Part shown: one piece after another, positions 6,209 through 13,866 of the stretch | Position numbering within the stretch: the first letter of the stretch is position 1 | Layout of the letters: each line of letters opens with the position of its first letter | Source of the DNA: JAATGA01 sp047605605 | Lineage (GTDB): Bacteria > Pseudomonadota > Alphaproteobacteria > Rhodobacterales > Rhodobacteraceae | DNA length: 14,490 nt | Direction: 5' to 3' | Assembly: GCA_047605605.1 (NCBI GenBank) | Contig: JASGFG010000088.1 | Span: 1-14,490, forward strand | Made by a program: the position numbers and the translations under genes | The notes under the pieces: generated by a model | Databases searched by the model: none | What the model saw: only the letters and a program-made list of their open reading frames with translations | Told to the model about the DNA's origin: nothing

Positions 6209-6922
6209 ATGAAGGTTCGAGCCGTATTCCTGCTTTGCATCGCGATCCTTTTCGCGATGACTCCGCTGATGCTGCCCTCGTTCGACGGCTATGATCCGCA
6301 GGATTTCCCGGTTCAGATCCTGCGCCCCTCGGTCCAGCCCGCAGGCTATGCCTTTTCGATCTGGCTGCTGATCTATGCGGGGCTGATCCTTCATGCGGGC
6401 TTTGGGCTGTTGCGCCGCGACACCGACACCGACTGGGATGCGCCGCGCCTGCCGCTGGCCGCGGCGATGATCTGCGGCATCTTCTGGGTCGCCTTTGCCG
6501 AAGATCACCCGGTGATCGCCACCGTCACGATCCTGATCATGCTGGTCTGCGCGCTGTCGGCGGTGATGACGGCGGGGCGCAAGGACCGCTGGCTGCTGAT
6601 GGCGCCCGTCGCGCTGTTTGCGGGATGGGTCACGGCGGCGGCCGGGGCGGCATCGGGCGTGACGCTGGCCGGACTGGGGTGGCTGCCCGATACGGGCGCG
6701 GCGGTGGTCTGCATCCTGGCGGTGCTGGCCGTTGCGGCCACCGTGCAGCTGCGGCTTGGCCGGGTGCCGGAATACGGGCTGGCGGTGATCTGGGCGCTGG
6801 CCGGGATCGTCGTCGCCAACGTGGGCGTGAACACCATCGTCGCCGGGCTGGCGATGATCGGCATCATCGCCATGGCCGGGGTGATCGCGGCGGCGAACGG
6901 CGCGCGGCTGGCGCGGGCCTAG
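6209..6922 (+). CDS. Polytopic membrane protein, distantly TspO/MBR-like
   Basis: A 237-residue, very hydrophobic protein with about seven or eight membrane spans, roughly at 4-22, 46-68, 82-97, 101-123, 128-149, 163-182 and 190-229 (the last probably two). The segment PAGYAFSIWLLIYAGLI (44-60) resembles the P-x-x-(W/Y)-x-F-x-x-x-W-x-x-(L/I)-Y core of TspO/MBR-type tryptophan-rich sensory proteins, and related proteins with PxGYAFSIW are often annotated that way. However, this protein has more spans than the five of true TspO, and the tryptophan-rich second signature is not obvious, so porphyrin or sterol binding should not be assumed. The ATG at 6209 has GGGGA seven bases upstream. It lies just behind the serS terminator, but I see no clear promoter in the short gap. 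Its TAG stop shares the CTAG tetranucleotide with the stop of convergent der. Confidence 0.78.
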   Translation: MKVRAVFLLCIAILFAMTPLMLPSFDGYDPQDFPVQILRPSVQPAGYAFSIWLLIYAGLILHAGFGLLRRDTDTDWDAPRLPLAAAMICGIFWVAFAEDHPVIATVTILIMLVCALSAVMTAGRKDRWLLMAPVALFAGWVTAAAGAASGVTLAGLGWLPDTGAAVVCILAVLAVAATVQLRLGRVPEYGLAVIWALAGIVVANVGVNTIVAGLAMIGIIAMAGVIAAANGARLARA

Positions 6923-8385
6923 CCCTTCTTGTCCAGGTGCTTGCGCAGACGGCTCGGGGTGCCGAAGTTCTTCTTTTCCCGATAGGGGTTCTTGTCTCCC
7001 TGGCTGCGGAACATCACCCGGATCGGCGTGCCTGGCATGTCGAAATGGTCGCGCAGGCCGTTGACCAGATAGCGGCGATAGCTTTCGGGCATGTCCTCGG
7101 GGTGGGAACACATGACCACGAATCCCGGCGGGCGGGTCTTTACCTGGGTCATGTAGCGCAGCTTGATCCGCCGCCCGCCCGGCGCGGGCGGGGGATGCGC
7201 CTCGGTCATCGCGGTCAGCCAGCTGTTCAGCCGCGCCGTGGTGATCCGCCGGTTCCAGACATCATGCGCCTTCACGATCGCATCATGCAGCCGGTCCAGC
7301 CCCCGGCCTGTCCTGGCCGAAACCGTGACCAGCGGCGCACCGCGCAGCTGCGGCAAAAGCCGCTCGAACATCTCTTTCAGTTCGGCCAGCTTTTCCTGCT
7401 TTTCTCCTTCGAGATCCCATTTGTTCACCGCGACGACGACGGCGCGGCCCTCGGTCTCGGCAAAGTCGGCGATGCGCAGGTCCTGCACCTCGAACGGAAT
7501 TTCCACGTCCAGCAGAACGACCACCACCTCGGCGAAGCGCACGGCGCGCAACCCGTCGGCGACCGACAGCTTTTCCAGCTTTTCGACCACCTTGGCCTTC
7601 TTGCGCATTCCCGCGGTGTCGAAAATGCGGATCGGCGTGCCCTGCCAGTTCGACCGCACGGAAATCGCATCGCGGGTGATCCCGGCCTCGGGCCCGGTCA
7701 ACAGGCGGTCCTCGCCGATGATCTTGTTGATCAGCGTCGATTTTCCGGCGTTCGGACGACCGATCACCGCGATCTGCAAGGGGTGGCGTTCGGTCGGGGC
7801 ATGGGCGGTGGCGTCCGCCTCTTCCTCGGCCTCATCCTCGGACACGTCCAGGTCCACCACCGGCGCATCGGCGGCGGCGCGTTCGGCGAATTCGCCCTCC
7901 AGCGGCTTCAGCAGGCGGTAAAGGTCGTCCATCCCCTCGCCATGTTCGGCGGAAATGGCCACCGGCTCGCCCAGTCCCAGGCTCCAGGCCTCCAGCGCGC
8001 CGGCCTCGCCCGCGCGGCCCTCGGCCTTGTTCACGCCAAGGATGACGCGCGCGCCCTTCTTGCGCAGGATCTCGGCAAAGGTTTCATCCGAAGGGGTGAC
8101 ACCCACACGCCCGTCGATCAGGAACAGCGACACATCGGCCATGTCGACGGCGCGTTCGGTCAGGCGGCGCATCCGGCCCTGAAGGCTGTCGTCGGTGATC
8201 TCCTCCAGCCCGGCGGTGTCGATGACGGTAAAGCGCAGGTCGAACAGCCGAGCATCGCCTTCGCGCAGGTCGCGGGTCACGCCCGGCTGGTCGTCGACCA
8301 GCGCCAGCTTGCGGCCGACCAGCCGGTTGAACAGCGTCGATTTGCCCACGTTCGGGCGGCCGACGATGGCAAGGGTAAAACTCAT
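6919..8385 (-). CDS. der: Ribosome assembly GTPase Der (EngA)
   Basis: Der is an essential GTPase with two consecutive G domains that helps mature the 50S ribosomal subunit. The 488 residues show, for domain 1, the P-loop GRPNVGKS (9-16), GVTRD (35-39), DTAG (56-59) and NKAE (119-122). An acidic linker follows (about 176-195, rich in Asp/Glu). Domain 2 shows GRPNAGKS (209-216), GITRD (235-239), DTAG (256-259), NKWD (321-324) and SAR (356-358). The C-terminal KH-like domain (about 380-465) ends with GTPIRVMFR, and a basic tail follows. Domain 1 has NKAE in place of NKxD at the base-recognition motif; Der first domains often vary there. The start MSFTLAIVGRPNVGKS is fixed by the family and has GGGAG-type purines upstream. 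The gene is last in the minus-strand run, 49 bases after the BamB-like gene, the same order as E. coli yfgM-bamB-der. Confidence 0.98.
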   Translation of the reverse strand: MSFTLAIVGRPNVGKSTLFNRLVGRKLALVDDQPGVTRDLREGDARLFDLRFTVIDTAGLEEITDDSLQGRMRRLTERAVDMADVSLFLIDGRVGVTPSDETFAEILRKKGARVILGVNKAEGRAGEAGALEAWSLGLGEPVAISAEHGEGMDDLYRLLKPLEGEFAERAAADAPVVDLDVSEDEAEEEADATAHAPTERHPLQIAVIGRPNAGKSTLINKIIGEDRLLTGPEAGITRDAISVRSNWQGTPIRIFDTAGMRKKAKVVEKLEKLSVADGLRAVRFAEVVVVLLDVEIPFEVQDLRIADFAETEGRAVVVAVNKWDLEGEKQEKLAELKEMFERLLPQLRGAPLVTVSARTGRGLDRLHDAIVKAHDVWNRRITTARLNSWLTAMTEAHPPPAPGGRRIKLRYMTQVKTRPPGFVVMCSHPEDMPESYRRYLVNGLRDHFDMPGTPIRVMFRSQGDKNPYREKKNFGTPSRLRKHLDKKG

Positions 8386-8434
8386 CTTCCCGGCTCCCCG
8401 CGTTGCGAAGGCGTTCCCTTACACAAGCCGCCGG

Positions 8435-9787
8435 TCAACGGAAAGCGTGAAGTTGCCCGCCCTCGCTGACCACGAACAGCATACCGCCCGCCAGGGCGAC
8501 GGGCGTGGCCGCACCACCCGGAATTTCCGCCGTGCCGACCAGCGCGCCGTTGACCGGGCTGAAGAACCGCAGCCAGCCGTCGGACGAGGCGACGACCAGC
8601 CGCCCCCCCGCCAGAACAGGGCCGAAATGGGCATAGATCGCCTTGCGCTTCTTGACCTTCTCGGCCTGGAAATAGGGCATGTCGACGGCCCAGATCCGTT
8701 CGCCCGTCGCGGCGTCCAGCCGGACAAGCTGCGCCTGATCATTCACGACAAAGACCGACCCTCCCACCGGCAGCGGCGGATTCAGCGCCCCGTCATCCGC
8801 CGTCCACAGCTTTTCGCCCGAGGCGGCGGAAACCGCCACCGTCCGGCCCGCCGCCGTGCCCATGAAGATCGTCCCGCCAGAGACGACCGGATCGCCGGTG
8901 ATGTCGTTCAGGATCGCGGCATAGGCCCGACCCAGGCGCCGCCCCGCCACGGGCGAGGACCAGAGTTGCGTTCCGCCCTTTTTCAGCGCCGCCACCACAT
9001 CGCCGCTGGCGAAGGGGAAGATCACCGCCGTATCCGTCACGGCCGGCGCGGCAGAGCCCAGCATCCCGGCCCCCGCCGGTGCGCCGGGCAGGGTCCAGAG
9101 CACCTTGCCGTTTGCCGCATCCACCGCCCAGGCGGCGCCGTCGCGGCCCACGACATAGACGATGCCGCCATCCACCGCCGGCGCGGCGGTGGCGGGCGAA
9201 TCAAGCCGCTGCCGCCAGATCACCCCGCCAGATGCGCCGTCCAGCGCCACCAGTTCGCCATAGCCGGTCGTCGCGAACAGCTTGCCGCCGCCCGCCGCCA
9301 GCCCGCCGCCCGACACATCGCTGCCCTTGTCGAAATCGGGCGTCAGGTCCGCCGACCACAGATGGCCGCCGCCGGTCGAGGTGGCGGTGACGGTCGAATG
9401 CGCGTCGATGGTGAAGATGCGGCTGCCCAGGACGATAGGCGCGGCCGATATGCGGTTCTTGCGGCTGTTGCCGCCGCCGATCGTCGCCGTCCAGATCCGT
9501 TGCGGCGCGGCGCCCAGACTGCCGTGCGGGGCAAGGTGACGGGCATTGCCGCCCCGCTGCGCCCAGTCGGCATTCGCCGCCTGCACGGGCAGGGAAATCG
9601 GCACCGACCTGTTCGCCGGCTCCTCCGCCGGGGCCTTTGGCGAAGGGTCGTTCTGCGTCGGGATCGAATCCTCCAGCGGCGCGCGCACCGGGAAGCGTTC
9701 GCCTGGCAGGATCGTCTCTTTCTCGCAGCCCGCCAGAAGGGCAAGGGCCACCAGCCCGCTCAGCGCCGAAGTCCGCGTCACTTTCAC
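8435..9787 (-). CDS. bamB: BamB-like PQQ-type beta-propeller lipoprotein
   Basis: A predicted lipoprotein of about 450 residues. The N-terminus is a lipoprotein signal peptide with lipobox LLAGC (Cys21); the +2 residue is Glu, not Asp, which fits outer-membrane sorting. A Pro-rich spacer (about 28-70) follows. After that come seven or eight repeats ending in the propeller tryptophan motif: RIWTATI, HLWSADL, VIWRQRL, VLWTLPG, QLWSSPV, KLWTADD, RIWAVDM, and a last degenerate GALVGTAEI. This pattern matches PQQ-like propellers such as BamB, the scaffold subunit of the outer-membrane protein assembly (BAM) complex. The place between a YfgM-like gene and der matches the E. coli order and supports BamB over a PQQ dehydrogenase. 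I chose the GTG at 9787 because AAGGAG lies eight bases upstream; a TTG two codons earlier is in frame but only two bases from that site. Confidence 0.86.
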   Translation of the reverse strand: MKVTRTSALSGLVALALLAGCEKETILPGERFPVRAPLEDSIPTQNDPSPKAPAEEPANRSVPISLPVQAANADWAQRGGNARHLAPHGSLGAAPQRIWTATIGGGNSRKNRISAAPIVLGSRIFTIDAHSTVTATSTGGGHLWSADLTPDFDKGSDVSGGGLAAGGGKLFATTGYGELVALDGASGGVIWRQRLDSPATAAPAVDGGIVYVVGRDGAAWAVDAANGKVLWTLPGAPAGAGMLGSAAPAVTDTAVIFPFASGDVVAALKKGGTQLWSSPVAGRRLGRAYAAILNDITGDPVVSGGTIFMGTAAGRTVAVSAASGEKLWTADDGALNPPLPVGGSVFVVNDQAQLVRLDAATGERIWAVDMPYFQAEKVKKRKAIYAHFGPVLAGGRLVVASSDGWLRFFSPVNGALVGTAEIPGGAATPVALAGGMLFVVSEGGQLHAFR

Positions 9788-9795
9788 CTGCAAGG

Positions 9796-9801
9796 CTCCT
9801 T
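9796..9801 (-). promoter_or_regulatory. Ribosome binding site of the BamB-like gene
   Basis: AAGGAG on the minus strand, eight bases from the GTG at 9787 and only two from the in-frame TTG at 9793. The spacing selects GTG as the start. Confidence 0.75.
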
Positions 9802-9817
9802 CCCTGCCGACACCAGA

Positions 9818-10477
9818 TCAGCCCGCCTGCGCGGGCACGGGCGGGGTGCCGCCCAGAGTGATGATCGCCTGCGAGGCGCGCGCGCGCAAACCGCGCGGCG
9901 ACTGCTGATCCTGCACCAGCGCGGTCAGCGCGGTGATCGCCTGATCGGGCTTGCCTTCCTCGATCAGCAGATAGGCCAGCTGTTCCATCGCCAGCGGGCG
10001 GAAGGCGCGGCCGGGGGCCGAAAGCGGCTCCAGCGCGGCGCGGCGGTCGGCCAGCGGCATGTCGGCCCCGGCCACCAGCACCCGGCGCAGGGTCGCAAGG
10101 TCGCGATAGAGCTGCGGCTGCTTGCCGTCGGCGATCAGCCGGTCCAGCGCCGCCAGCGTTCCGGCCTTGTCCTGTTCGGGGTCGGACGCCAGCATCAGTT
10201 CCTTGATCGAGGCCTGCGCCCCGGTGGTGGGGATCGCCTCCAGCGCCTGGCGGCGATCATCGGGCGCCCCCAAGTCCAGCGCGTCGGTGACGGCATCGCC
10301 GAAGGCCTGCGCCGCGTTTTCACCGGAATAGCGCCGCCATTCGGTAAAGCTCGCGCCGCCGACCACCACCAGAACCAGCACCACGCCGATCCAGCCATAC
10401 TTGCGGAAAGCGGCGAACAGACGGTCGCGGCGGACCTCTTCGGTCACCTCGTCGATGAAGCTGTCGGGATTGCTCAA
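9818..10477 (-). CDS. YfgM-like single-span TPR protein (Sec translocon/BAM neighbour)
   Basis: A 219-residue protein. A short charged cytoplasmic N-terminus (SNPDSFIDEVTEEVRRDRLF) precedes a single membrane span (about 27-44, YGWIGVVLVLVVVGG). The rest is an alanine-rich helical region with tetratricopeptide-like repeats, clearest at LAMEQLAYLLIEEGKPDQAITALTAL. This is the layout of YfgM and the TPR_21 family; in E. coli YfgM is an inner-membrane protein that associates with SecYEG and the periplasmic chaperone network. The start is a TTG at 10477 with AAGGAG seven bases upstream; reading further upstream adds an Arg-rich, unrelated stretch that overlaps the end of the transporter gene. It is followed after 30 bases by the BamB-like gene and then der. 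Function is inferred from topology and gene order more than from sequence identity. Confidence 0.82.
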   Translation of the reverse strand: MSNPDSFIDEVTEEVRRDRLFAAFRKYGWIGVVLVLVVVGGASFTEWRRYSGENAAQAFGDAVTDALDLGAPDDRRQALEAIPTTGAQASIKELMLASDPEQDKAGTLAALDRLIADGKQPQLYRDLATLRRVLVAGADMPLADRRAALEPLSAPGRAFRPLAMEQLAYLLIEEGKPDQAITALTALVQDQQSPRGLRARASQAIITLGGTPPVPAQAG

Positions 10478-10484
10478 CGGGCCT

Positions 10485-10490
10485 CTCCTT
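10485..10490 (-). promoter_or_regulatory. Ribosome binding site selecting a TTG start for the YfgM-like gene
   Basis: AAGGAG on the minus strand, seven bases before TTG at 10477. No ATG or GTG lies at a suitable distance, so the rare TTG codon is the likely start. Confidence 0.75.
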
Positions 10491-10538
10491 GTTCTGGCCC
10501 CCGTCTTACAGGCAAAGGACGGGACTTGCCAAGCGGGG

Positions 10539-12374
10539 CTATGCCGCCTCGGCCTCGTCCTCGCCCTGCGACTGGCGCGCCCACATCGCGGCATAGCGCC
10601 CGTCGCGGGCCAGAAGCTCGGCATGGCTGCCCTGTTCGACCACCTGCCCCGCCTCCAGCACGACGATCAAATCCGCGTCAGCGATGGTGGACAGCCGGTG
10701 CGCGATGCTGATCACGCTGCGCCCCTTGCCCATTTCCAGCAGGCTTTCCTGAATGTCGCGTTCAGTCTGGGTGTCCAGCGCGGATGTCGCCTCGTCCAGA
10801 ATCAGGATCGGCGGATCTTTCAGCAATGTCCGCGCGATCCCGACGCGCTGCTTTTCGCCGCCCGACAGTTTCAGGCCACGTTCGCCCACCTTCGTCTCAT
10901 AGCCTTCGGGCAGCGAGACGATGAAATCATGGATCTTCGCCGCCCGCGCCGCGGCCTCCACCTCGGCCTGACCGGCATCGGGGCGGCCATAGGCGATATT
11001 GTAGCGGATCGTGTCGTTGAACAGCACCGTATCCTGCGGCACCACCCCGATCGCCTGATGCAGCGAGGTCTGGGTGACATCGCGGATGTCCTGTCCGTCG
11101 ATGCGGATCGCGCCGCCGGTCACGTCATAGAACCGGAACAGCAGCCGCGCGACGGTCGACTTGCCCGAACCGGACGGCCCGACCAGCGCCACCTTCTGCC
11201 CCGGCCCGACCCGCAGCGACACGCCTTTCAGGATCTGGCGTTCCGCATCATAGGCGAAACGCACATCCTCAAGCACGACCTCGCCCCCCGCCACCTTCAG
11301 GTCGGGCGCGCCGGGCCTGTCGGAAATCTCGGCCGGCTGGTTCAACAGGCCGAACATCGCGCCCATGTCGACCAGCGATTGCCGGATCTCGCGATAGACG
11401 GTGCCCAGGAACCCCAGCGGCATGGTGATCTGGAGCATATAGGCGTTGACCATGACGAAATCGCCGACCGTCAGCACCCTGGCCTGCACGCCCTTGGCCG
11501 CCATCACCATCACGGCCACCAGCCCGGCGGTAATGATCAGGGTCTGCCCCATGTTCAGGAAGGCCAGCGAGACGCCGGTTTTCACCGCCGCGCGTTCATA
11601 GCCCGCCATGGCGGCGTCATAGCGCGCCGCCTCGCGCGCATCGGCGTTGAAATACTTGACGGTTTCATAGTTCAGCAGGCTGTCGACGGCCTTCTGGTTG
11701 GCATCGGTGTCCTGATCGTTCATCTCCTTGCGCAATTGCACGCGCCATTCCGTCACCTTGAAGGTGAAGAACACATAGATCGCGATGGTCCCGACGACGA
11801 CCGCCATATATTGCCAGCCGAAGGCAAAGGCGAAGATCGCAGAGACCAGCGCCAGTTCCAGAAAGAGCGGCCCGATGGAAAACAGCAGGAACCGCAGCAG
11901 GAAGTCGATGCCCTTGACCCCCCGCTCGATGATGCGGGACAGGCCGCCGGTCTTGCGCGTGATGTGATAGCGCAGGGAAAGCCGGTGGATGTGGGTAAAG
12001 GTTTCCAGCGCGATCTGGCGCAAGGCACGCTGGCCCACCTTGACGAAGACCGCATCGCGCAATTCGCCGAAGGCGACGCCCCCCAGCCGGGCAAGGCCAT
12101 AAGCAACCGTCAGCCCCCCTGCCCCCAGCAAAAGCACGCTGCCCGTATCGGGCACGTCGCCCGCCAGGGCGTCGACCGCCTGCTTGTAGAACCACGGCGT
12201 CGCCACCGTGACCACCTTGGCCACGAACAGCAGCACCAGCGCAAGGATCACGCGCCGGCGCACCCACACGGGTTCCGCCGGCCACAGATAGGGGGCAAGC
12301 TTGCGGATGGTCTGGTGGCCGGTCGAGGGCTGATCGGCGGGGCGCGGACCTTCGGCGGGCGGATGTGGTGGCAT
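10539..12374 (-). CDS. Atm1/ABCB7-type ABC exporter (fused membrane and ATPase domains)
   Basis: A 611-residue half-transporter that would work as a homodimer in the inner membrane. Residues about 40-335 carry six spans with features of the Atm1/ABCB7/HMT1 group: RKTGGLSRIIERGVKGI (140-156), NQKAVDSLLNYETVKYFNAD (226-245) and NMGQ (274-277), where the Asn and Gln match glutathione-site positions in Atm1. The ATPase domain has Walker A GPSGSGKS (399-406), Q-loop Gln447, signature LSGGEKQ (503-509), Walker B ILILDE (523-528) and H-loop His559. Atm1 proteins export glutathione-linked compounds; in bacteria they are tied to heavy-metal or thiol detoxification, in mitochondria to Fe-S biogenesis. 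The exact substrate is inferred from the family. The ATG at 12374 has AGGAGG six bases upstream. The YfgM-like gene begins 61 bases after its stop, so the two may share a transcript. Confidence 0.93.
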   Translation of the reverse strand: MPPHPPAEGPRPADQPSTGHQTIRKLAPYLWPAEPVWVRRRVILALVLLFVAKVVTVATPWFYKQAVDALAGDVPDTGSVLLLGAGGLTVAYGLARLGGVAFGELRDAVFVKVGQRALRQIALETFTHIHRLSLRYHITRKTGGLSRIIERGVKGIDFLLRFLLFSIGPLFLELALVSAIFAFAFGWQYMAVVVGTIAIYVFFTFKVTEWRVQLRKEMNDQDTDANQKAVDSLLNYETVKYFNADAREAARYDAAMAGYERAAVKTGVSLAFLNMGQTLIITAGLVAVMVMAAKGVQARVLTVGDFVMVNAYMLQITMPLGFLGTVYREIRQSLVDMGAMFGLLNQPAEISDRPGAPDLKVAGGEVVLEDVRFAYDAERQILKGVSLRVGPGQKVALVGPSGSGKSTVARLLFRFYDVTGGAIRIDGQDIRDVTQTSLHQAIGVVPQDTVLFNDTIRYNIAYGRPDAGQAEVEAAARAAKIHDFIVSLPEGYETKVGERGLKLSGGEKQRVGIARTLLKDPPILILDEATSALDTQTERDIQESLLEMGKGRSVISIAHRLSTIADADLIVVLEAGQVVEQGSHAELLARDGRYAAMWARQSQGEDEAEAA

Positions 12375-12437
12375 GGGGCACCTCCTGGCAGGGGCCTTAC
12401 CTATGCCGCCCCCGCCCGGATTGCCAGAGACGTGCGA

Positions 12438-13766
12438 TCAGCCGCCGCCGGGAATCGTGAAGACCTGGCCCGGATAGATCAGGTCGGGGTCGCGGATCTT
12501 GTCCCGGTTGGCCTCGAACACCTGGACATAAAGCGTGCCGTCGCCGAACCGGGTCCTGGCGATGCCCCAAAGCGTATAGCCGGGCTGCACTGTCACCGAC
12601 ACCGGCGTTTCCGCCGCCGCCGGCCCGACATCATCCGCCATCTGCGGCGCGGCCTGCGCGGGGGAAAGGGCGGGCTGCCCCTCCGCACCGGGTGCTGCGG
12701 CAACGGTAGGTGCAACGACACCGGGCCGAAGCGCGGCAGGGCCGCCGCCCGGCAGGGGCTGGGTTGATGCGGCAACCGGGATGGTCTGCGCCCTTGGCTT
12801 CAGCGCGGCAGCCAAGGCCTCGGGCGTTTCGCGCTTGAACGGCGTCTCGAACCGGGCCGTGACCTTGCCCGCGCCATCCACCTGATCGGCGCGCAGCGTG
12901 TAAAGACCCGGCACGGTAGGCCCCAGAAGCACCCGCCAAAGCCCGTCCGCCCCCACCGGCGCCGCTGCGACCTGGCCATTGTCGAGGTAAAGCCGGACCT
13001 CTGCGCCGGGCTGCCCCCGGCCGCCGATCTGAACCCCGCCCGCGCGCGTATAGGCAATCGTGTCGACGATGACCTGACCCGCCGGCAAAGGCGCCTCGGC
13101 CGGAGCGGCGGGCTGAAGAACCTCGACCCCCTGTTCGGTGACAAGAATCGCGGCGGGGGCGGAAGGCGTCTCCGGTGCAGGCGGGGCCAAGGGGGCGACG
13201 GCCCCGGCCAGCGGCGCCCCGGCCGCGGGCTCTGCCGTCGCGGGGGCCTCGGGGGTCGCGGCAGGGGTTGCGATCGGCGCGACTGCGACACTGGCCGTGC
13301 CGGGGACCGGCTCGCCCCCCGGGGGGGTCGCGGCAAGGGTAAGAAGGCGCGGCGCCTGATCGGGCGGCATGTCCAGCAGCGCCACGAACTCGCCCCGCGC
13401 ATTGGCGGTGGCGGTCGCAATCTCGGCCCCGTCCAGACGCAGCGACACGGCGGCCCCCGGCTGGGCCTTGCCCGCGATCACCGCGCTGCCCGAAGCGTCG
13501 ATGCGCACCGTGTCAAAGGCCGGCGCGGTGGCGGCCGATACGACAGCCGCAGGGGCGGCAGCCTCCGCCGGCGCGGCGGCAGGGGCAGCGGCAGGGGCAG
13601 CGGGGGCCGGTTGTGCAGCAGGAGCAGGCGCGGCGGTCTGCGGCGCGATCCCGGGCGCGGGTCGGCCCGACAGCCACAGACCGGCGCCGAGGGCCAGAAC
13701 GACACCCGCACCTGCCCCAACCACCCCGGCGCGGCCCGCCGCGCCCATGTCTGACCAAGCTGCCAT
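12438..13766 (-). CDS. Membrane-anchored LysM protein with two Ig-like modules
   Basis: A 442-residue protein. After a short cytoplasmic N-terminus, one membrane span (about 14-33, GVVGAGAGVVLALGAGLWL) is followed by an Ala/Pro-rich linker (35-83). Two similar beta-rich modules follow at about 85-147 and 232-309; both contain the same motif, GKAQPGAAVSLRLDG (99-113) and GRGQPGAEVRLYLDN (249-263), and look like bacterial Ig-like repeats. A second Ala/Pro linker (about 150-205) joins them. A C-terminal LysM domain (390-438: VTVQPGYTLWGIARTRFGDG, then VFEANRDKIRDPDLIYPGQVFTIP) should bind peptidoglycan. The protein therefore probably bridges inner membrane and cell wall; no enzyme domain is visible. 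The ATG at 13766 has AGGGGG just upstream; longer in-frame extensions run through the divergent intergenic region. It is divergent from the LOG gene and precedes the ABC exporter by 63 bases. Confidence 0.9.
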   Translation of the reverse strand: MAAWSDMGAAGRAGVVGAGAGVVLALGAGLWLSGRPAPGIAPQTAAPAPAAQPAPAAPAAAPAAAPAEAAAPAAVVSAATAPAFDTVRIDASGSAVIAGKAQPGAAVSLRLDGAEIATATANARGEFVALLDMPPDQAPRLLTLAATPPGGEPVPGTASVAVAPIATPAATPEAPATAEPAAGAPLAGAVAPLAPPAPETPSAPAAILVTEQGVEVLQPAAPAEAPLPAGQVIVDTIAYTRAGGVQIGGRGQPGAEVRLYLDNGQVAAAPVGADGLWRVLLGPTVPGLYTLRADQVDGAGKVTARFETPFKRETPEALAAALKPRAQTIPVAASTQPLPGGGPAALRPGVVAPTVAAAPGAEGQPALSPAQAAPQMADDVGPAAAETPVSVTVQPGYTLWGIARTRFGDGTLYVQVFEANRDKIRDPDLIYPGQVFTIPGGG

Positions 13767-13866
13767 CGCATTCCCCCTGGCGGCGCTCTTGTGGCGCCTG
13801 CTTTCCTTCGCAACTGAACCCCGATATTCAGGCCCGAAGCAACAGGTTTTGCGAGGGTTTCCGTCA
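13767..13866. promoter_or_regulatory. Divergent promoter region between the LysM gene and the LOG gene
   Basis: The only 100 bases between two outward-reading genes, so promoters for both should lie here. It is noticeably richer in A/T than its surroundings. A weak plus-strand pair TTTCCT, 17 bases, TATTCA (about 13802-13830) could be -35 and -10 boxes. I see no convincing pair for the minus strand and no clear operator palindrome. Confidence 0.35.

Noticed and set aside
6625..8469. A 614-codon plus-strand open frame opposite der
   Set aside because: It overlaps the membrane protein gene and is antisense to der; there is no motif or plausible start.
8195..10711. An 838-codon plus-strand open frame opposite der, bamB and the YfgM-like gene
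   Set aside because: Shadow of three well-supported minus-strand genes; composition is typical of antisense GC-rich coding DNA.
10401..12767. A 788-codon plus-strand open frame opposite the ABC exporter
   Set aside because: The exporter is complete with every ATPase motif; the opposite frame is His/Gln/Arg-rich and unrecognisable.
13550..13640. GGCAGGGGCAGCGG-type short repeats that look like a tandem repeat
   Set aside because: They encode the Ala/Pro linker of the LysM protein; the repetition is explained by codon use for low-complexity protein sequence.
13369..13866. An upstream in-frame extension of the LOG gene
   Set aside because: The extension runs antisense through the LysM gene's Ala-rich linker and the divergent promoter region; the start at 13867 gives the standard LOG N-terminus.
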